A stretch of DNA of 64,000 nucleotides from NCBI GenBank assembly GCA_036244855.1, contig BQKZ01000351.1, forward strand, positions 1 to 64,000, written 5' to 3'. Below, one piece after another: positions 14,401 through 25,960 of this stretch (positions are counted from its first letter, which is position 1; the number at the start of each line of letters is the position of its first letter). The notes beneath the pieces are model-generated. The model was not told the origin of the DNA, did no database searches, and saw only the letters and a program-made list of their open reading frames with translations. A program made the translations under genes and the position numbers. Source of the stretch: Temnopleurus reevesii. Lineage: Eukaryota > Echinodermata > Echinoidea > Temnopleuroida > Temnopleuridae.

Positions 14401-15729
14401 TCATTGCAGTAAATTCCTGCAGCAAAATCCTTACGAACAGGAAAGTTACCTTTTTATTCAGGAATCTGATTTTACCAGGGTAAAGAAAAAAAATGATTTA
14501 AAGACCTGACCAGCAAACTTAGTCTGTCAGAATATTTGTCATCATGTATATCGAGGTTTTACTTCATTAGTTCATTATTGGATGGTTTATGTGCAGCTCA
14601 GTTGCTTGTCATACCAGTACTTTTATATATGTCCATCTTATAAATGTACTCAGTGAGATGATTCAAAGTAGTTTGAACATATCCTGATAAAACTCTCTGA
14701 GAATGACATTTCTTTTAGAGCGATTGTATACCAAGGGTCAGTGACACAAAGACCTGTGTAACTCCAATTCAGCCCTTTTGAGAAAAATATGTTCAAAATA
14801 TTTAGCTTTATGTTGCTTAGCATAGAAAAAGACAATTTGATTTCTTAATAGAAAGAAACATTTCATGCCATTGTTTTTATTGGATTTTTCAAATTTTCCT
14901 GAACATTTTTGTACCAAAATCGCTTTTTCACCAAAATAGAATTACGTCTTTGTGACATGAGATCCTCTTAAAAGTAAACTGTATTTGAAATTTATGTATT
15001 ATGATCACAGTGCTCAAATATGATGTATAATGTAAATTTATGTTCTTAGTTTATGAGCTACTGTACATAATTTTTTTTTTTTAAATATATATTATCATTC
15101 ATGGTAAAGGTGTTTATTTATATTCCTGTGCCTTATTTCTTGCCAGTGTATTTATTAGAGAACTCCTGAAGACTGTTATGTCGACTACAGTACTCTTCCT
15201 TCAAGATTTGTATTTTATTGTATTTTGGCCCTGATATAACGTTGTTTCGCTATAAAGAGATAATTTCTGTAGTCCCAAGACCCTCGTTATAACGAGGTTT
15301 GACTGTATATTTATCATAGAGCTCCTGAAGAATGTTATGTCTAATACATATGTGAGTATTCTTTGCCAGAATTGAGTTCAAAATGGATTTTTATGATTGC
15401 ATGTGCTCTCTTTCTATCAATCTCATCCTAGACACATAAGAGAGCATCTTGACGGGATCATAGACTTGGAAGGGATACCAGAGAGTGAGATGACAGAGAA
15501 ACAACTCCAGCTCCATTACTTCAAGATCCATGATTACGATCATAACAACAAATTGGATGGACTAGAACTGCTCAATGCCATGACTCATTATCACCATGAT
15601 GGCTCCCCCAAAGCTGAGCCGCTTAAAGAGGATGACCTTATGAATTTGATTGACCCTATATTTAGGGACGATGATAAGAACAATGATGGGTATATAGACT
15701 ACCCAGAATATGCTCTCACTCAGGGATAA
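11254..15729 (+). CDS. mcfd2: MCFD2-like EF-hand protein, gene with two alternative last exons
   Basis: MCFD2 is a small luminal calcium-binding protein that pairs with the lectin LMAN1 (ERGIC-53) to carry glycoproteins from the ER to the Golgi. Exon 1 (11254-11420) encodes a signal peptide and linker, and ends in phase 2. Two terminal exons begin in the matching phase: A (13441-13822, 182-residue product) and B (15432-15729, 154-residue product). Each encodes the helix starting HI..HL, two EF-hands and a stop. B is closer to the family in length (human MCFD2 is 146 residues) and in sequence ([24 protein letters not shown]). A is more divergent, with an acidic tail. They may be alternative last exons of one gene, or B may belong to a second gene whose first exon I cannot see. 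Confidence 0.8.
13441..13822 (+). CDS. mcfd2: MCFD2-like terminal exon A (divergent)
   Basis: Acceptor CTCCTACAG at 13440, stop TGA at 13820-13822. Joined to exon 1 it gives residues 56-182. EF loop 1 is D88[11 protein letters not shown]99; loop 2 is D140[11 protein letters not shown]151, both with all calcium-ligand positions filled. The linker between the hands is longer than in exon B, and the C-terminus ([10 protein letters not shown]...DEDV) is a strongly acidic tail that family members I know lack. Not a pseudogene: the frame and both loops are intact in this copy and in the 9211-9592 copy. Confidence 0.85.
14013..14252. mobile_element. MITE with CAGGG..CCCTG ends, copy 1
   Basis: The ends read CAGGGCTCTACAA and TTGTAGCACCCTG, near-perfect inverted repeats. 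The interior, with repeated TTGCCCG and GGGCAAGT words, matches 53728-53970 along its length. It is a short non-autonomous DNA transposon; the ends resemble hAT-type termini. A 95-codon ORF running through it is not a gene. Confidence 0.75.
15187..15308. mobile_element. Pogo/Tigger-type MITE, degenerate
   Basis: Right end is CTCGTTATAACGAGGTTTGACTGTA, the typical terminal inverted repeat of pogo-like elements with TA targets. The left end (TACAGTACTC...) is degenerate. Internal GATATAACG and CGCTATAAAG words match the better copies at 18708-19067 and 20940-21108. Confidence 0.6.
15432..15729 (+). CDS. mcfd2: MCFD2-like terminal exon B (canonical)
   Basis: Acceptor TCATCCTAG at 15431, stop TAA at 15727-15729. 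In phase with exon 1 (GA|A gives Glu56). EF loop 1 is D90[11 protein letters not shown]101; loop 2 is D137[11 protein letters not shown]148. The motifs [12 protein letters not shown] and [14 protein letters not shown] are strongly MCFD2-like. The protein would end six residues after loop 2, at ALTQG, as in the family. Confidence 0.88.
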
Positions 15730-15897
15730 ACATCTACATGTATTAGAGGGCAAGTTAGTTTTAAAACAGGGGGTGTCACTGGAAAGTTGCACTGGGTGCA
15801 AATTGCAGCTGATCAACACAATCATTATTTCATGTGCATCCTCTCAAATATGCAGACCATGCAGCACATAGATATTTAGAATTGATTTGCATCAAAT

Positions 15898-16110
15898 GCG
15901 CAATTGATCATAACTTTCTAGCAAGACACTCAAAGGGGGTATTGCATAAAAGTTACGATCAATCAAATTTTGAATCAAACGAAAAATGGAACATGTATTC
16001 TCATCCATGCTGTCTTTGTTGCTTGTGAGATGAGCATGAAACAATGATTTTGAATGACATGTGCTGGTCAACTGCAACTTGCAATTGATTGCAACAATCT
16101 CATAAGAGGT
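15898..16110. repeat. Dispersed repeat rich in (GCAA)TTGAT(TGC) palindromes
   Basis: Contains GCGCAATTGATCATAACTT, GTTACGATCAATC and CAACTTGCAATTGATTGCAAC in alternating orientation, with related words again at 16120-16265. Similar blocks occur at 61590-61742 and 62108-62280, so this is a dispersed family. Inverted arrangement suggests a MITE with palindromic subterminal motifs. Limits are approximate. Confidence 0.55.
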
Positions 16111-17689
16111 ATTGTTAGAATATTGCGATCAATTGCAAATAAACTGGAAATTAGTGCAAGATGAAATATGCATTTCAAGTCGTATAGCTTTACACTTCTG
16201 ACAAGACGTGAATGAAATGGTGATTTTGATTAGGGCATATCAAACTGAAATTTGCAATTGATTGCAATGTTCCAACAACACTCCCTAACACGTATATTTG
16301 ACCAAAAATTGTCTATAATGGGACAGCCCATTATTATACGCTGTGTATGTGACAAAAAAATGCCATACATTGGAATAATACTTCCTGTGTTTGACCTGAG
16401 GGTGCTATTTTTTTTCTACAAAGTTCTATATTGATTGAGCCAGAATACAGTTTCTCCAGGATGTCTTACATTCGTTGTATCAGCTATTGGTTTCACTTCA
16501 TCCAAAATGAAATGACTCTTTCAGACCTTGAAATATATCCACAGCCACAATATAACATTTACCATACATCAACATGTGGTTTTATTCTAGAATGCAAAGA
16601 AAGATAAAGAAAAAATACATTTAATACATCTCACTTTGCTAAAAACTGTTAACATTTTGATAAAGTGGAGCATACAATGTTCTAACCCAAACTCAGCTTT
16701 CAATTATGGAAGGAGTAAGTTATTCCATTTCCAATTCCATATAAAGAAACATTGTTTTTTATTTCTCCAGGGCATCAAGCTATTTACCAGGAGGTTAATA
16801 CTTTTTTCTTTCTCTATTTTAATAGTTTCAGTCTTCTTTTATTATACTACTTTCATTTGTTGATAACATAGAATTGAGTTTGCTAAAAAATATTTTCTGC
16901 AATGGTTGGTTAATGGTGCTTTTATATCATCTTCTGGAGTAAATGACTATAATACTTCTGAGTGTGTTCAGTATTGAGAAAATATTGTTTTAATGTGCTA
17001 ATATCAATCTGTTTAAATGTTTATATAACATTTTAATATTTTTGATTTTGCTAACACCATACATTCTGTGTGTAATAATAAGTATGGTATATGTTTACTG
17101 AAAAGGGTCCACTGTCAAGTTCATCAGATTTCTCTGAGAGGAGAGAATACACTGGTCAGCCATGCTTGTGTTGACCTTGTATAATTTGTGAAACAATTGC
17201 TCAAAGTGAAGGTCACCTTCTATTCATATTGTATTATGTTTTTACAACTCATAAGTCGATTTTTTTTTTATTTGAAGCCATTTCTGCAATCCCAAATGAT
17301 TTTACTAGGGAAGTGTAAACTGTTTGTACAAATTATAATTATTATTCAGGTAATGACATTTGTGGGTTTCAAAATCGCTGGTCAGTGGCTTGTGGACGAT
17401 AGAAAATGAGTGCGCATCTTATGCGCAATGGCACACAATGGTGCCCAATACTTGGAATAACCAATCTCAAACATTTTTCAGCTGAATTGTGACTTTTCAG
17501 CTGTATTGTAATTATTTAGTTGGGTTGTAATTTACTTTTTCTTTTTTTTTTTTTAGAAATGTATAAAATAGATCAAATTTCTCATCATTGCTTCATTAAT
17601 TACATGTACCTTTATGATTTTTGTGAATATGGTACATTGAAGATCATACAGTTTATTTATATTTTTATTATTGTACTTAAAAGAAGAGT

Positions 17690-18240
17690 CTACCCAAAAA
17701 TTATATTTCTTCAACAGGAGAAGAAAAAATAAATGAACAGAACAAAAAAAAAGTTTGAGTAAAATCGGACAACTAATACGAGAGTTATGAATGTATGACT
17801 ATTTAGACAAATTGGCAACTGATGACGTCACAGGTGCACAACTGACCATCTATTACATTCATATCAATGTTATTAAATGTTATTTTTTCCCAAAAGTATG
17901 ACTTCCTCAAAACCTTAACAATAGGATATCTTTATGATAAATATGTAGATCCACTATTTGCATGTTTACATTGATACAAACTTTGCAACTTTCTGTAAAA
18001 ATAAAAAAATTTGCACCATATTTAAAATAAAAACTCTGGTTAGTTGTGCACCCATGATGTCATCAAATTGGCAACATCTCTGGAAATTTCCACTGATTTG
18101 CCCATTTTTTCAAATCTTTAAAAATTCATAACTTTTTCTATTACTTGTCTGATTTTCCTTAAATTTTTTTTGTTTTTACTCACCAATTTTTTCTACTTCT
18201 GTGAAAAAAATTATTTTTGCCCATGCCTTTAGTCCCCAAA
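17690..18240. mobile_element. Long-inverted-repeat (foldback) element
   Basis: The left arm has GAGTAAAATCGGACAACTA, AGTTATGAAT and AAATTGGCAACTGATGACGTCAC. The right arm carries the reverse complement of each in mirrored order (GTGCACCCATGATGTCATCA, TTCATAACTT, ACTTGTCTGATTTTCCTT). Arms are about 150-200 bp, imperfect, around an AT-rich centre. Related foldbacks lie at 8505-8815, 12745-13060, 35440-36143, 43407-43640 and 50888-51130. Confidence 0.6.
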
Positions 18241-18707
18241 TTTTTAAATTTTGCTCATTTGCCTTCTTCCATATATAAAGTGCCTTTTCTTGGATACATG
18301 GATTCATAGAATGCCTGTTTCAAGTGTGTCTCCAGAAGAATTTATAAAGAACAGTATTTTTCTTTCATTTTAAAATATTTTTGTTTTCCATGCTGAAATG
18401 TCTTGCCCTGTTACAGTCCAAATCTTCTCATATTTCATACTGATGTACTGAATTGTGAAATAGGCAAAAAAAAAAGGAAATAAATCTATACATAAACAGG
18501 AATTATTGTTATCGAGTTTTGTGCTTTTTTATTTGCATTATTTCAATCACTTTGGCTGCCTCAGGAGCAGAAATACTCAAGTCCATTTATCTGCACTGAA
18601 CCACATGAATGACAAAGATATCCACTTTCGGGAAAATGCATGAAGATAGGTATCGAAATGTGACTTACCAAACAGATGAACCAAATATTTTCTGATAGAA
18701 AGCATGA

Positions 18708-19067
18708 TACAGTGGAAACTCAGTATAACGAGGTGGTGGGGACCATCAATATTACCTTGTTATTGTAGTACAGTGAAACCACTTTATAACGAGGTCCTTG
18801 GGACCATGAAAATTAGCTTGTTATATCAGGTTCCTCACTATATCAGGGTAGAAAAACACAGAAGTATAAAGAGCTGGGACCAATAAACTCACCTTGTTCT
18901 AACAGGTATCTCGCTATATTCAACCTCTTTATAACGAGGTTCAACTGTAATCTCTTTATAGCGGAGCTACAAAACAATAAGTTATTAAGAGCTGGGAGCA
19001 GATATGTCACCTCTTTATATCAGATATTTTGTTGCATCAGATCTCTTTATAACGAGATTCCAATGTA
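18708..19067. mobile_element. Nested pogo/Tigger-type MITEs
   Basis: An outer element begins TACAGTGGAAACTCAGTATA (18708) and ends ATAACGAGATTCCAATGTA (19067). It is interrupted by an inner, complete element, 18769-18949 (TACAGTGAAACCACTTTATA ... ATAACGAGGTTCAACTGTA). Both are flanked by TA, the usual target of pogo/Tigger elements. No transposase reading frame is present. Confidence 0.75.
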
Positions 19068-19170
19068 ACAACAACCATAATATGCCTCCTTTTGTGAGAA
19101 AATGTTTTGGCCAGCTGTTTGGTGATTCACATTTTGATATCTATCCTCATGAACAGAGGTAACCAGGCTA

Positions 19171-19303
19171 GGAGGGCGTTTCATAAAGCTTGTCGCCAAG
19201 GACAACTAGTCCGCGCTGACCAATCCAATGAAATCCTTTATTTTGATTGGATGAGAAGCAGCATCGCTGACTGTTGCTATGGTAACTGTCTGAAACACCC
19301 TCC
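19171..19303. mobile_element. MITE with GGAGGGYGTTTCA ends
   Basis: The left end GGAGGGCGTTTCATAAAGC is mirrored by CTGTCTGAAACACCCTCC at the right. The body is about 130 bp with CCAATCCAATGAAATC and mirror-like GATTTGGATT words. It is non-coding, although an 82-codon ORF runs through it. Confidence 0.65.
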
Positions 19304-20939
19304 GCATGAATCACTCACAGACAAAGCACTCTTTTATCAAGCTCATGCCTCTTGATATTAAAGTGACGACCCAAAGACAAACACATACACAATTGGTGTT
19401 CATTTTTAAATATGTTTATTTAACAAATAGTATTGATCTTTTATCATGATTATTTATACATGGTTTTATGTATTTACAGGTCATTACTTGTGAGTCGCAA
19501 TGGAAAAAAGGAAGTCCATTGGGGACAAGAAATACTAGAGAATATGAGGATAAAGGCGTATGAGGAATACATTTGTACAAAACAAGGGGGAAGAAGTGAG
19601 AGGGGGGGGCAAGGAAATAGAGACAGGATAAGAGAGAAATGCGTACTGGGATGGGGGTACTCAACATACAAATAGTACAGTACATTATAAAATAATGGGA
19701 ATAGCAATGTGTAAGCATAGAAAGTAGCTGTGTGTATTTACATGCTGTTCAAATTAAAAGAATGGTGATGAAAACAAAATAATACAACATAGTTCAAATA
19801 TATCATCTTTAAAATCTACAGAATACATACTTCTATTCATCCATACCTCAAAAAAATATCTTTCAAAATTTAGCTTCCAAAAGAGAAAATTAATGTCACC
19901 ATTCAAGCAAAACATAGGAACAACAAATGTAATTAAAAGAATAAAATCATGATCCTAACTGTACATGTATACATGCTTTTCTCTTTTTGTCTCCTGCTTC
20001 ATGAATACAATCAAGGACAGTAATACCTTCCTCATTTTTAAAAGAATCACTTGTGTGGAGTGCAGAGCGGCAAATTCTATTCAAGTCAGGAATATATTCA
20101 CTTGAATAGAATTAGCAACTCGAGTTCCACACATGAACAGAATGGTCTGGCACACTTGGTAACAGACAAATTAAGAAGAAAAGTAACACCAACACAACAT
20201 CAGCTACAATACTCTAGCTACACAAAAACTTTGTGGTAGTACTTTTGATTCAATCATATTTCTTACGTTCCTTTCTAGCGGTTAGCAAACATAACAACCC
20301 CTAAATATTAAAATGATACCTGTGGTTTCTGAAAATGAAATTTAAAAATGGAGTCCAAGCAAATACACAAACTGGTTTCTATGAATTCTAGTGTTACTTT
20401 GTGACCATGAATACAAACAAGGTAAAACAAAATTATAACCAAAAGAATTACAAATTCTACAATATTCCCATTAATAATTCATTTCTTTCAAGTCTTTTTA
20501 TCTATAACCATTTACAGATGTTCAAAGCAGAAGAATAGCTTATCTAGAAGTGCACTAAGCCCATTTCTACTTTTCTTTTTATTTATTGGATTGATTTAAA
20601 ATTATTTCACAGCAAATGTTGAAGGCTGCAGTTGGTTTAGCTGCTCTGTATCTAGAATCTTAAAATCTACTCTACAATTTGCCAATCCCTTGGTATTCAT
20701 GCTATAAATTTGACCGAAATATTAATTAATTAGTCAGCACTGAAGATAAATACACAGTGTAGAAAATTGAAGTGAGATTTATGGCTCAAAATGTACAAAC
20801 ATATCTTGCAGAGAGCAAAAGGCATGTTTGTGTATCTACATTGATGATTTCAAAGGTTTCTTGTATCTTGCAAAACTACAGAAGTTTTCACATTGAATGT
20901 TTTACTCGAGGTACATAGGAGGTAAACTAATGTGTAAAG

Positions 20940-21108
20940 TACAGTCTAACCTCGTTATAAAATGGTCGTTGGGGCCAGAGGAATTCCCTCTTTATATTGA
21001 AACATTGTTATATCAGGGTCAAAATACAAAGAGATGGGACCAGGAAAATTACCTTGTTGTAACGAGAGCTCGTCATATCAGTTCTCTTTATAACAAGGTT
21101 TGACTGTA
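20940..21108. mobile_element. Pogo/Tigger-type MITE
   Basis: The ends TACAGTCTAACCTCGTTATA and TATAACAAGGTTTGACTGTA are inverted repeats that begin and end with TA. Internal TATATCAGGGTCAAAATACA and GAGATGGGACCA match the inner element of 18769-18949. Length 169 bp. Confidence 0.75.
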
Positions 21109-21999
21109 TTTTCAAAATGCAAGCCTTTTTCATATTGAAAACAAAAATATATTTATAAATTTATAAATGACAGGTCAACAAGACTCGTGACAACATTTCC
21201 TCATTATTCAATAGCATCATGGATTACAAAAAAACATTATACTATTAAATCAAATTACACAAAATCATCTTGATGAATTTAATGAATACAAGTTGTCCTA
21301 TCAGATTCTCATAGTACTTTGTAGAAAAAGAGGGAAAATTCAAAGGTACACTTATATTGAAAGAATTTTGTAACATAGCCAAAAACAAATTTGATTTGAT
21401 TTGGCTGTAAAAGATGAACAACTACTGCAAGCTTTTTGAATACAATCACAAATAAACAGAGTAGTTTATAAAGAAGTTCATGTTTCAGGTCAGCCATACA
21501 ATTGCATTTTCTCACAACTATAGACCTCTATTCTCTTTACAAGTGAATACCAAAGGAGCAATCAAAATTGCTTTAGAGCACTTTCTACTTATCAGAGACC
21601 ATTCATTGGACATGTTGCCTGTTCAGTCTAATCAACTCCATTCAGAAACATTGTATCATATACAGAGCAGACATTTGCTGAAAACAAATATGTATGACTG
21701 ACCCAAAACAGTGGAACGTCTTTCACTATAACTTTTTCATCTGCATGCTACATTGAATGAATACACTTGCGCGATACTGATTACCAAAAATTAACAAGTG
21801 CATAACAAAAACTTGGTCAATACTTTTCCCTGACTGAACGATTTCAAATGGACAGCACACATCACACTTCCAATGAATATTAATCAAACACATTTCATCA
21901 CTGTTGCATGACAGTATGCAACGTACATTGAATCTCTTCTATTTCACAGAAAGTTTGTCAAAGATTATGTGTATGCAGAGGTACATTGAATATAACAAA

Positions 22000-22190
22000 C
22001 AGAGGTGCTAACCATTCTAGAATATTCATGAGATGTATTTCCATAAGAATTCAAGGCTTTCATCACAAGTGAATAGCTGAGAATATAGCCATTGTTGTCA
22101 CATTTCTCACAGATTTGATCAGCTTAGTTTTTAGCTATTCACACTTTAATTTTTTACTGCATACATATTCCGGAACGGTTGGCATCTCTG
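22000..22190. mobile_element. hAT-like MITE with CAGAG..CTCTG ends
   Basis: The left end CAGAGGTGCTAACCATTCT is the inverted match of the right end CGGAACGGTTGGCATCTCTG (about 30 bp of paired ends, continuing through GAATATTCATG). AACAAA lies directly on both outer sides and may be the remains of the target duplication. The element is 191 bp and non-coding. A second copy is at 24557-24757. Confidence 0.7.
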
Positions 22191-23295
22191 AACAAATTAT
22201 ACACTGCCTGACCAACTACACATTTGACAAAGATTTTGAAGTTTAATCAGATTTTAAATTTAGTCGTAATTGAACATATAAATGACTAAACGAAAATGGC
22301 TTATATTTAAGAGAAGATTCTAACAAAAAAGGATGTAAGAAAATATAAATGAATTTACAAATCCCAAACAGTTGTCTCTTCATCTGGAAATACCTTCTGT
22401 ACAACATCAATCATTATCTATCGATTAAATCCCAATGAGTTGGATTGGCTTGATAACGAACTAGAAAACTGTATCAATCAATGAACAGAATTCATCTACT
22501 TCCATCTACATTACAAAATTTTATATTTGTGACCAATTCTATACAAGTTATTAGGAATCAGGAGGAAATACAACCAGGGCACCCTTCTCCAATTTCACAC
22601 CAATTTCCACTAATCTTCCCTAAAGCAGACATCCCTGCTCAAAACAAATAAGAAAGAAAGAATTCTAAAGATTAGCAGCGTAGAAAATAAAATTATTTTA
22701 AACCTCCTTTACAAACAGATATGTACAGGTCAATGTACATATCTATACATAAAAGGCAATAATAAATACATAATTTGTTTTTATAAATGATAAAGCATAA
22801 ACAACCCCTTCACATAATGCATTTACACTTACAAATAAAACAAAGAGATCTTATTTTGAAATTGATCCACCTAATCGTTAACCTCATATTACCCATCTGG
22901 TTAGCATTTGTTTGTTTTGAATGTTCCACCAATATTTATCGACTTTAGCCACAAGTATTTATGCTTATAATATACCCTGATCTTTTGGAAAAAAGTACAG
23001 AATCATTTGAAGGGTCAAATTATACCCCTGAATATAACAATGTTTAATGTAAACCTTTTACAGCTATAGAGGGTTTTCATAACGTAATCAAATATTTTTG
23101 TCTTTGCCTGGAGAGAAATTACTAGGCTTTCGCTGTGCAACGTGACTGCTATTGACGTTACATCTATGGAAGGCCAAAGCGTATTTTGCAAAGGTTGTTA
23201 TTTTCTGAATAAAATGGCTTTCAAGGCCCCTAGAACCTCATTGCATTCCAGAGAACATTATGGAGGTTTGATTTCATTCGTCAGTCACAGTCACA

Positions 23296-23411
23296 GTTGA
23301 CCGGAAGTAGTACATCATAGTTTTGTGCGTGTGCTCATTGTTATGCCTGCAACTAGCTGTGACATAACAATAAGCAGACGCGCAAAACTATATATGATAC
23401 TTCTGGTCAAC
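23296..23411. repeat. Imperfect 49-bp-arm hairpin
   Basis: GTTGACCGGAAGTAGTA... (23296-23345) pairs with ...GATACTTCTGGTCAAC (23363-23411) with several mismatches and a 17-base loop. The arms contain GTTTTGTGCG opposite CGCGCAAAAC. Probably a MITE or the core of a longer, more decayed inverted repeat. Confidence 0.65.
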
Positions 23412-24556
23412 GTGTCCTTCCGATCACAGGTCAAGAGTTGACTGAAATCGAAAACAACATATTATCTTCCACTTTGACTGCCAATAGATATAACGTCTTT
23501 AATGCATTCACGTTGGTTATTCTTTCTTTTGAAATGTGATTGTTTGTTATCAGGTGAAAAATTATTCCACCATTGAACATTTGACAAGGGAGTGTGCATA
23601 AAATTTGACTACATTACGGTATTCATCATAAATAGACCTACCATAGTCACATCTTTCCCAATTATACATGGTGCATGTAACCTTTCATGATTGGATGGAA
23701 AAACATAGTTTTTGACAATCAGATTTACAAAGAGAATGTATGGCCAGAGAATGGAAACATGAGATTGAATAGTACTGTTACATTATGACAATACAAATAA
23801 GATAATTTAAAGAAAAGGTTATAAACATCTGCATTTCTATGACTTGACTTGTGTCAGTTTGTAATGAAATGAAAACCAAATCTTACATTATCTGCATGAA
23901 CAATTTTTGACATCGCAATCTAATTGATTTTTGTTCTATAATTGATTTTAGTTCTATAAAAACTGCAACATGTGACTAAGATATTCTGTATGATGCATCA
24001 AACAACATTCTTTTCTTTTGGATTCTCACTTTTATTGAGGATTGGCATCATGTACATGCTTTAGTAAACACAAGTTAATCTCGGGTAACATTTGGCAGAT
24101 TTATTAAATCGTAGAAAGTATTGAAAATTCAGTAGAATACAAGAAAATAAAGCTTGGTAATAATACTTCAATCTTTTCTTCATGTTATCCTAGTTTTCAC
24201 CTGAGCATTTTGTGCTATAAATTGAAAAAACATGTCAAGAATTATACTACTTTAGGTAAAACATCCACAATATTAGAAATTTACTTAAAATGAAATGAAG
24301 TGAAAAGAAAACATAAAATCAATGCATATGGATGATTAAAATCTCTCTGGACAACTTTGGCCAAGTATTGAATAGAAACACTTCTTAAAATCAAATTTGA
24401 ACTCCCTTTCTGATGTTAAAATACTGTGGTATAATTTTGCAGCCATTAATACCTGACTGGTCATACTTGCCACATAGAGATTACATCCTTAAGGAATCTT
24501 TCAACTAATACTAATCAGTACTGAACGACTATACACAGAAAGGTGGCATTTAAGCT

Positions 24557-24757
24557 TAGAGATGCCCACCATTCCAGAAATATGCATAACTGAAATTAAA
24601 ATGTGAATCACCAAACAGCTGAGCCAAATGTTTCATCAGGGCAGAAGGTATGTGGGTATATTTATCATGCCACCTCTCATGAGAACATTATAGTGTCAAC
24701 TGTTGAGCAATAAACATTTCTACCCTCATGCATATTTAGGAACCATTGGTATCCCTG
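24557..24757. mobile_element. hAT-like MITE, second copy
   Basis: Left end TAGAGATGCCCACCATTCC is mirrored by GGAACCATTGGTATCCCTG at the right, followed inward by AATATGCAT and ATGCATATT. Same terminal family as 22000-22190. The internal GTGAATCACCAAACAGCTGA also appears, inverted, at about 19115-19137. Confidence 0.65.
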
Positions 24758-25391
24758 CAAGCGTCACATTACAGTTATTGGTTTACTATGCTATGCTTTC
24801 CTGATCCCAGTGATGGGCGGTTCAAAAATCTATCGATGCCCATGCACGCAATACATTACAACAAGCATTCCATTAAACTCTCACCTCTAGAGAGGGGAGA
24901 AATCATAAGGCAGTCATAGAATTATGCACCTCATTAAACAATGATTCACAGGTTACTGGCACATGTATATTAAGCTTTCAACTAGAGCTACTGTTAAGTA
25001 CTTCTATGTTTATGTAGACACAAGCTGTGCACACAAGCAAAACAAGTGTGTGACTGTTTTCAATGTTACTTTTACCACACACACAGACATTGGCTGCAGT
25101 TGCTGCAAGTGCAAGACAGCTTAGACAAGGACTGCATAAGCAGGTTGAACACATATTTTAGATTTCTACTATTCGGTTCTTTCATCTTTGTTTCTGCAAT
25201 CTAAAGTTATAATGGATTGATAACTTCATTCTCCACAATTGGCCCTATCATACTGGTCTGTGGTGCGACCAGCTGATGTGTGAATACAACAAGGCAGATT
25301 GAACTGGTGAGTGGTGGCCTTTAGATTCTGTTGTCTCTTCCAATTTCAGTCTCTTTAATCACAGGCTGATAATGATCACTGCAGAGGATTC

Positions 25392-25960
25392 TCATAGGTT
25401 GATTTCAAAGGTCTTGACAGTATTGTTGAATGGATTGTTGGCTTGTTGCGGTGACGTCTGGTTGCCAGGAGGAGGACCCGTCCAGGCAGCGTTAGGCTGA
25501 TTTGCTGAGTACACATTTTGTGGTAAAGTCCTTGATAGATCTGTCGTCCACGTGCCAGACACACCTTGGTTAGCTCCTGCATACTGCTGCTGTTGAATAC
25601 CCATGTTATTGTTGTAGTTGGGCTGTGGATGCATGTTCACTCCGTTATGCATCGCTCCACCGTGCACCTGTACGGCCGCCACTTGCTGGCCGTTCACTTG
25701 ACCACCAAATGGGTTAGGGGTGGCCATCGGTTGCGACGTCCAGCTGTCGTTCTGCTTGCTAGATGGATTGAGTGAGGGAGGGGTGACGCCTGCCCAGGGG
25801 TTGATCGCTGTGCCAGGCATGGGTGTGATCTGGGTGAGACCTGGGGCTGGTTTGGGGCGGGGTGGAGGGGTTGGTTGTGCTTGATCCATAGCGGGTGCCC
25901 TAGGTGAGTCTTCCCAGGGGTTCTTCTGCTTGATAGGGCCTGGTTCAGGTCGCAGTATGG
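25392..25960 (-). CDS. numb: Numb exon 9 (terminal)
   Basis: Acceptor CCTTTCAG, stop TGA at 25394-25392. Encodes residues 420-608: NPWED (433), PPPRPKP (SH3-type), NPWAG (473), NPF (502-504), a Gln/Asn-rich stretch with QQQQ, and the final [14 protein letters not shown]. The terminal NPF plus TFEI.L ending is a Numb hallmark; it binds EH-domain proteins such as Eps15. The vertebrate DPF alpha-adaptin motif is not seen. Confidence 0.95.

Larger units (their letters stand above)
13823..15431. other. Interval between MCFD2 terminal exons A and B
   Basis: No signal-peptide exon with a phase-2 donor is visible here, which is why exon B is assigned to the same gene as exon A. The stretch holds a CAGGG-type MITE (14013-14252), a pogo-type inverted-repeat fragment (15187-15308), and two related short blocks around 15155 and 15320 (CTCCTGAAGA.TGTTATGTC) that flank the pogo fragment. 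Confidence 0.55.
15730..25391. other. Non-coding: MCFD2 3' region, MITE cluster, probable Numb 3' UTR
   Basis: Almost 10 kb with no supportable coding exon on either strand. The left part should hold the MCFD2 3' UTR (a plus-strand AATAAA lies near 16136). The right part should hold the Numb 3' UTR on the minus strand; its end cannot be fixed. Between them lie many short transposons, listed separately, and TTGCAATTGATTGCAA-type repeats at about 15898-16110 and 16250-16270. Confidence 0.6.

Noticed and set aside
14196..14483. 95-codon ORF
   Set aside because: It starts inside the CAGGG MITE and has no domain; the related ORF at 53809-53997 is the same repeat.
19416..19718. Overlapping 100-, 80- and 77-codon ORFs on both strands
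   Set aside because: They follow a purine-rich tract (GGGGGAAGAAGTGAGAGG); open frames arise because such tracts lack stops.
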